Positions 62,969 to 64,000 of a stretch of DNA of 64,000 bases are shown piece after piece. The notes beneath the pieces are model-generated. The model did not search any database. It saw nothing but the letters and a program-made list of their open reading frames with translations, and was not told the DNA's origin. This DNA comes from Skermanella mucosa. Lineage in GTDB: Bacteria; Pseudomonadota; Alphaproteobacteria; Azospirillales; Azospirillaceae. Position 1 is the first letter of the stretch. Each line of letters starts with the position of its first letter. The DNA is taken from assembly GCF_016765655.2 (NCBI RefSeq), contig NZ_CP086106.1, positions 3,957,001-4,021,000 of the forward strand, read 5' to 3'. Position numbers and translations under genes: made by a program.

Positions 62969-64000
62969 ATGAAAACTCGTAATGGCCTGCTCGCGGCGGC
63001 CCTTCTGGCGGGCACCGGCCTGCTCACCCAGCCGGCCCTGGCCGGCAAGTCCGACAACAGCGTCCACCTCGCCTACGACCAGGCTCCCGAGAGCGTCGAT
63101 CCCTTCTTCAACAATGTCCGGATCGGCGTCATCATCGGCCAGCATGTCTGGGACACGCTGATCTACCGCGACCCGAACACCGGCGAGTACAAGGGGCAGC
63201 TCGCCAAGTCCTGGCGGCAGGTCGACGACCGCACGCTGGAATTCGACCTGCGCGAGGGCGTCAAGTTCCACAACGGCGAGGAATTCGACGCCGACGACGT
63301 GGTCTATACGCTGAACTTCGTTTCCAAGCCGGAGAACGGCGTCACGACCCAGCAGAACGTCGCCTGGATCGAGAAGGCTGAGAAGCTGGACAAGTACAAG
63401 GTCCGGGTGACGACCAAGCAGGTCTTCCCGGCCGCGGTCGAGTACCTGTCCGGCCCGGTGGTCATGCACCCCAACGAGTATTACGCCAAGGTCGGCCCGC
63501 AGGGGCAGAACCAGAAGCCGGTCGGCACCGGCCCGTTCCGCGTGGCCGCGCATGAGATGGGCAAGTCGATCACGCTGGAGAAGAACCCGGACTACTTCAA
63601 GGATTCGCCCAAGAAGCAGGGGCCGATCGAGACAGTCGAGATCCGGTTCATTCCCGACCGCCAGACCCAGATGGCCGAGGTGCTGTCCGAGGGCGTCGAC
63701 CTGATCATGCACGTGCCCAAGGACCAGGCCGACCAGATCGAGATGGTGCCGCACCTGAAGGTCGTCAGCGGCGAGACGATGCGCATCGTCTTCATGCAGA
63801 TGAACACGCTGGAGGGCACGCCGGCCCCGGCCCTGAAGGACGAGCGGGTGCGCCGGGCGATCATCCACGCGATCGACCGCGAGACCATGGTCAAGGAGAT
63901 CGTCGGCGCCGGGTCGCGGGTGATCCACACGATCTGCTTCCCCGAGCAGTTCGGCTGCACCGACGAGGGCGCGCCGCGCTACGAGTACGATCCGGAGAAG
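62969..64000 (+). CDS. Peptide-type ABC transporter substrate-binding protein (SBP family 5), 3'-truncated
   Basis: No stop before the window ends; 344 residues visible. The signal MKTRNGLLAAALLAGTGLLTQPALAG is followed by a DppA/OppA-like domain: SVHLAYDQAPESVDPFFNN, HVWDTLIYRDP, FDLREGVKFHNGEEFDADDVVYTLNF, GTGPFRV and DERVRRAIIHAIDRE. The ribosome site GGAGGGAG precedes ATG 62969. It is divergent from iclR and the M20 peptidase gene, so peptide or N-acyl amino acid uptake linked to hydrolysis is likely. Confidence 0.93.
   Translation, partial: MKTRNGLLAAALLAGTGLLTQPALAGKSDNSVHLAYDQAPESVDPFFNNVRIGVIIGQHVWDTLIYRDPNTGEYKGQLAKSWRQVDDRTLEFDLREGVKFHNGEEFDADDVVYTLNFVSKPENGVTTQQNVAWIEKAEKLDKYKVRVTTKQVFPAAVEYLSGPVVMHPNEYYAKVGPQGQNQKPVGTGPFRVAAHEMGKSITLEKNPDYFKDSPKKQGPIETVEIRFIPDRQTQMAEVLSEGVDLIMHVPKDQADQIEMVPHLKVVSGETMRIVFMQMNTLEGTPAPALKDERVRRAIIHAIDRETMVKEIVGAGSRVIHTICFPEQFGCTDEGAPRYEYDPEK

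Overview
The window is high-GC DNA with dense, often overlapping genes (ATGA and GTGA start/stop overlaps are common). Gene content points to an alphaproteobacterium of the Rhodospirillales, Azospirillum/Skermanella-like: a type II glutamine synthetase with a divergent DUF2735/GstI-type gene, CtrA-like TTAA-N7-TTAAC sites, TRAP transporters, lutABC, and a near-perfect match (from memory) to the Azospirillum-type L-2-keto-3-deoxyarabonate dehydratase. This assignment is inference. I saw no rRNA or tRNA gene.

Layout: (1) 1-7043, a sugar-acid catabolic operon: TRAP transporter, FMN hydroxyacid oxidase, beta-hydroxyacid dehydrogenase, KDA dehydratase and alpha-ketoglutarate semialdehyde dehydrogenase, closed by a terminator. 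(2) 7102-11096, periplasmic binding proteins, an exported protein and a protease-dead HtrA-like protein. (3) 11179-13929, lutABC for lactate oxidation. (4) 14018-19397, an adenylate cyclase, small proteins, WrbA and a PhyH dioxygenase. (5) 19898-23789, an exported metallo-beta-lactamase-fold protein, a large RTX secreted protein, and a small anti-sigma/sigma4-only pair with CtrA-like sites. (6) 24025-28125, an SDR, a Tat-exported amidohydrolase, and gstI/glnII with candidate NtrC and sigma54 sites between them. (7) 28186-33257, a DoxX protein and an arsenic operon (arsR-arsC fusion, GAPDH, arsJ, acr3). (8) 33435-37718, divergent from it: an atypical enolase, an APH-fold kinase, a multicopper oxidase and a cytochrome c. 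(9) 37711-40308, homogentisate catabolism (hmgA, fahA). (10) 40471-51436, a mixed region with a rhomboid protease, a response regulator, a candidate cyclic-imide module (asparaginase family, imidase-like deacetylase, small protein, CobW GTPase), an AKR/MFS pair, a lipoprotein, a DUF1206 protein and an alanine symporter. (11) 51757-59590, an accessory region: TPR-S-like trypsin, terminase-small-subunit-like protein, TauE/SafE with LysR, AT-richer DUF4145 and DUF5677-like genes, an IS630 remnant, a TumE/TumA toxin-antitoxin pair and palindromic repeats. (12) 59612-64000, a DegP/HtrA lipoprotein, an M20 peptidase overlapping an IclR regulator, and a 3'-truncated peptide-type ABC binding protein.

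The clearest functional units are sugar acid to alpha-ketoglutarate, lactate oxidation, nitrogen-controlled glutamine synthesis, arsenate detoxification by two export routes, and tyrosine/homogentisate breakdown. The least explained are the enolase-like/kinase/multicopper oxidase cluster, the dead HtrA paralogue, the sigma4-only/anti-sigma pair, and the accessory island around 51.7-59.6 kb.
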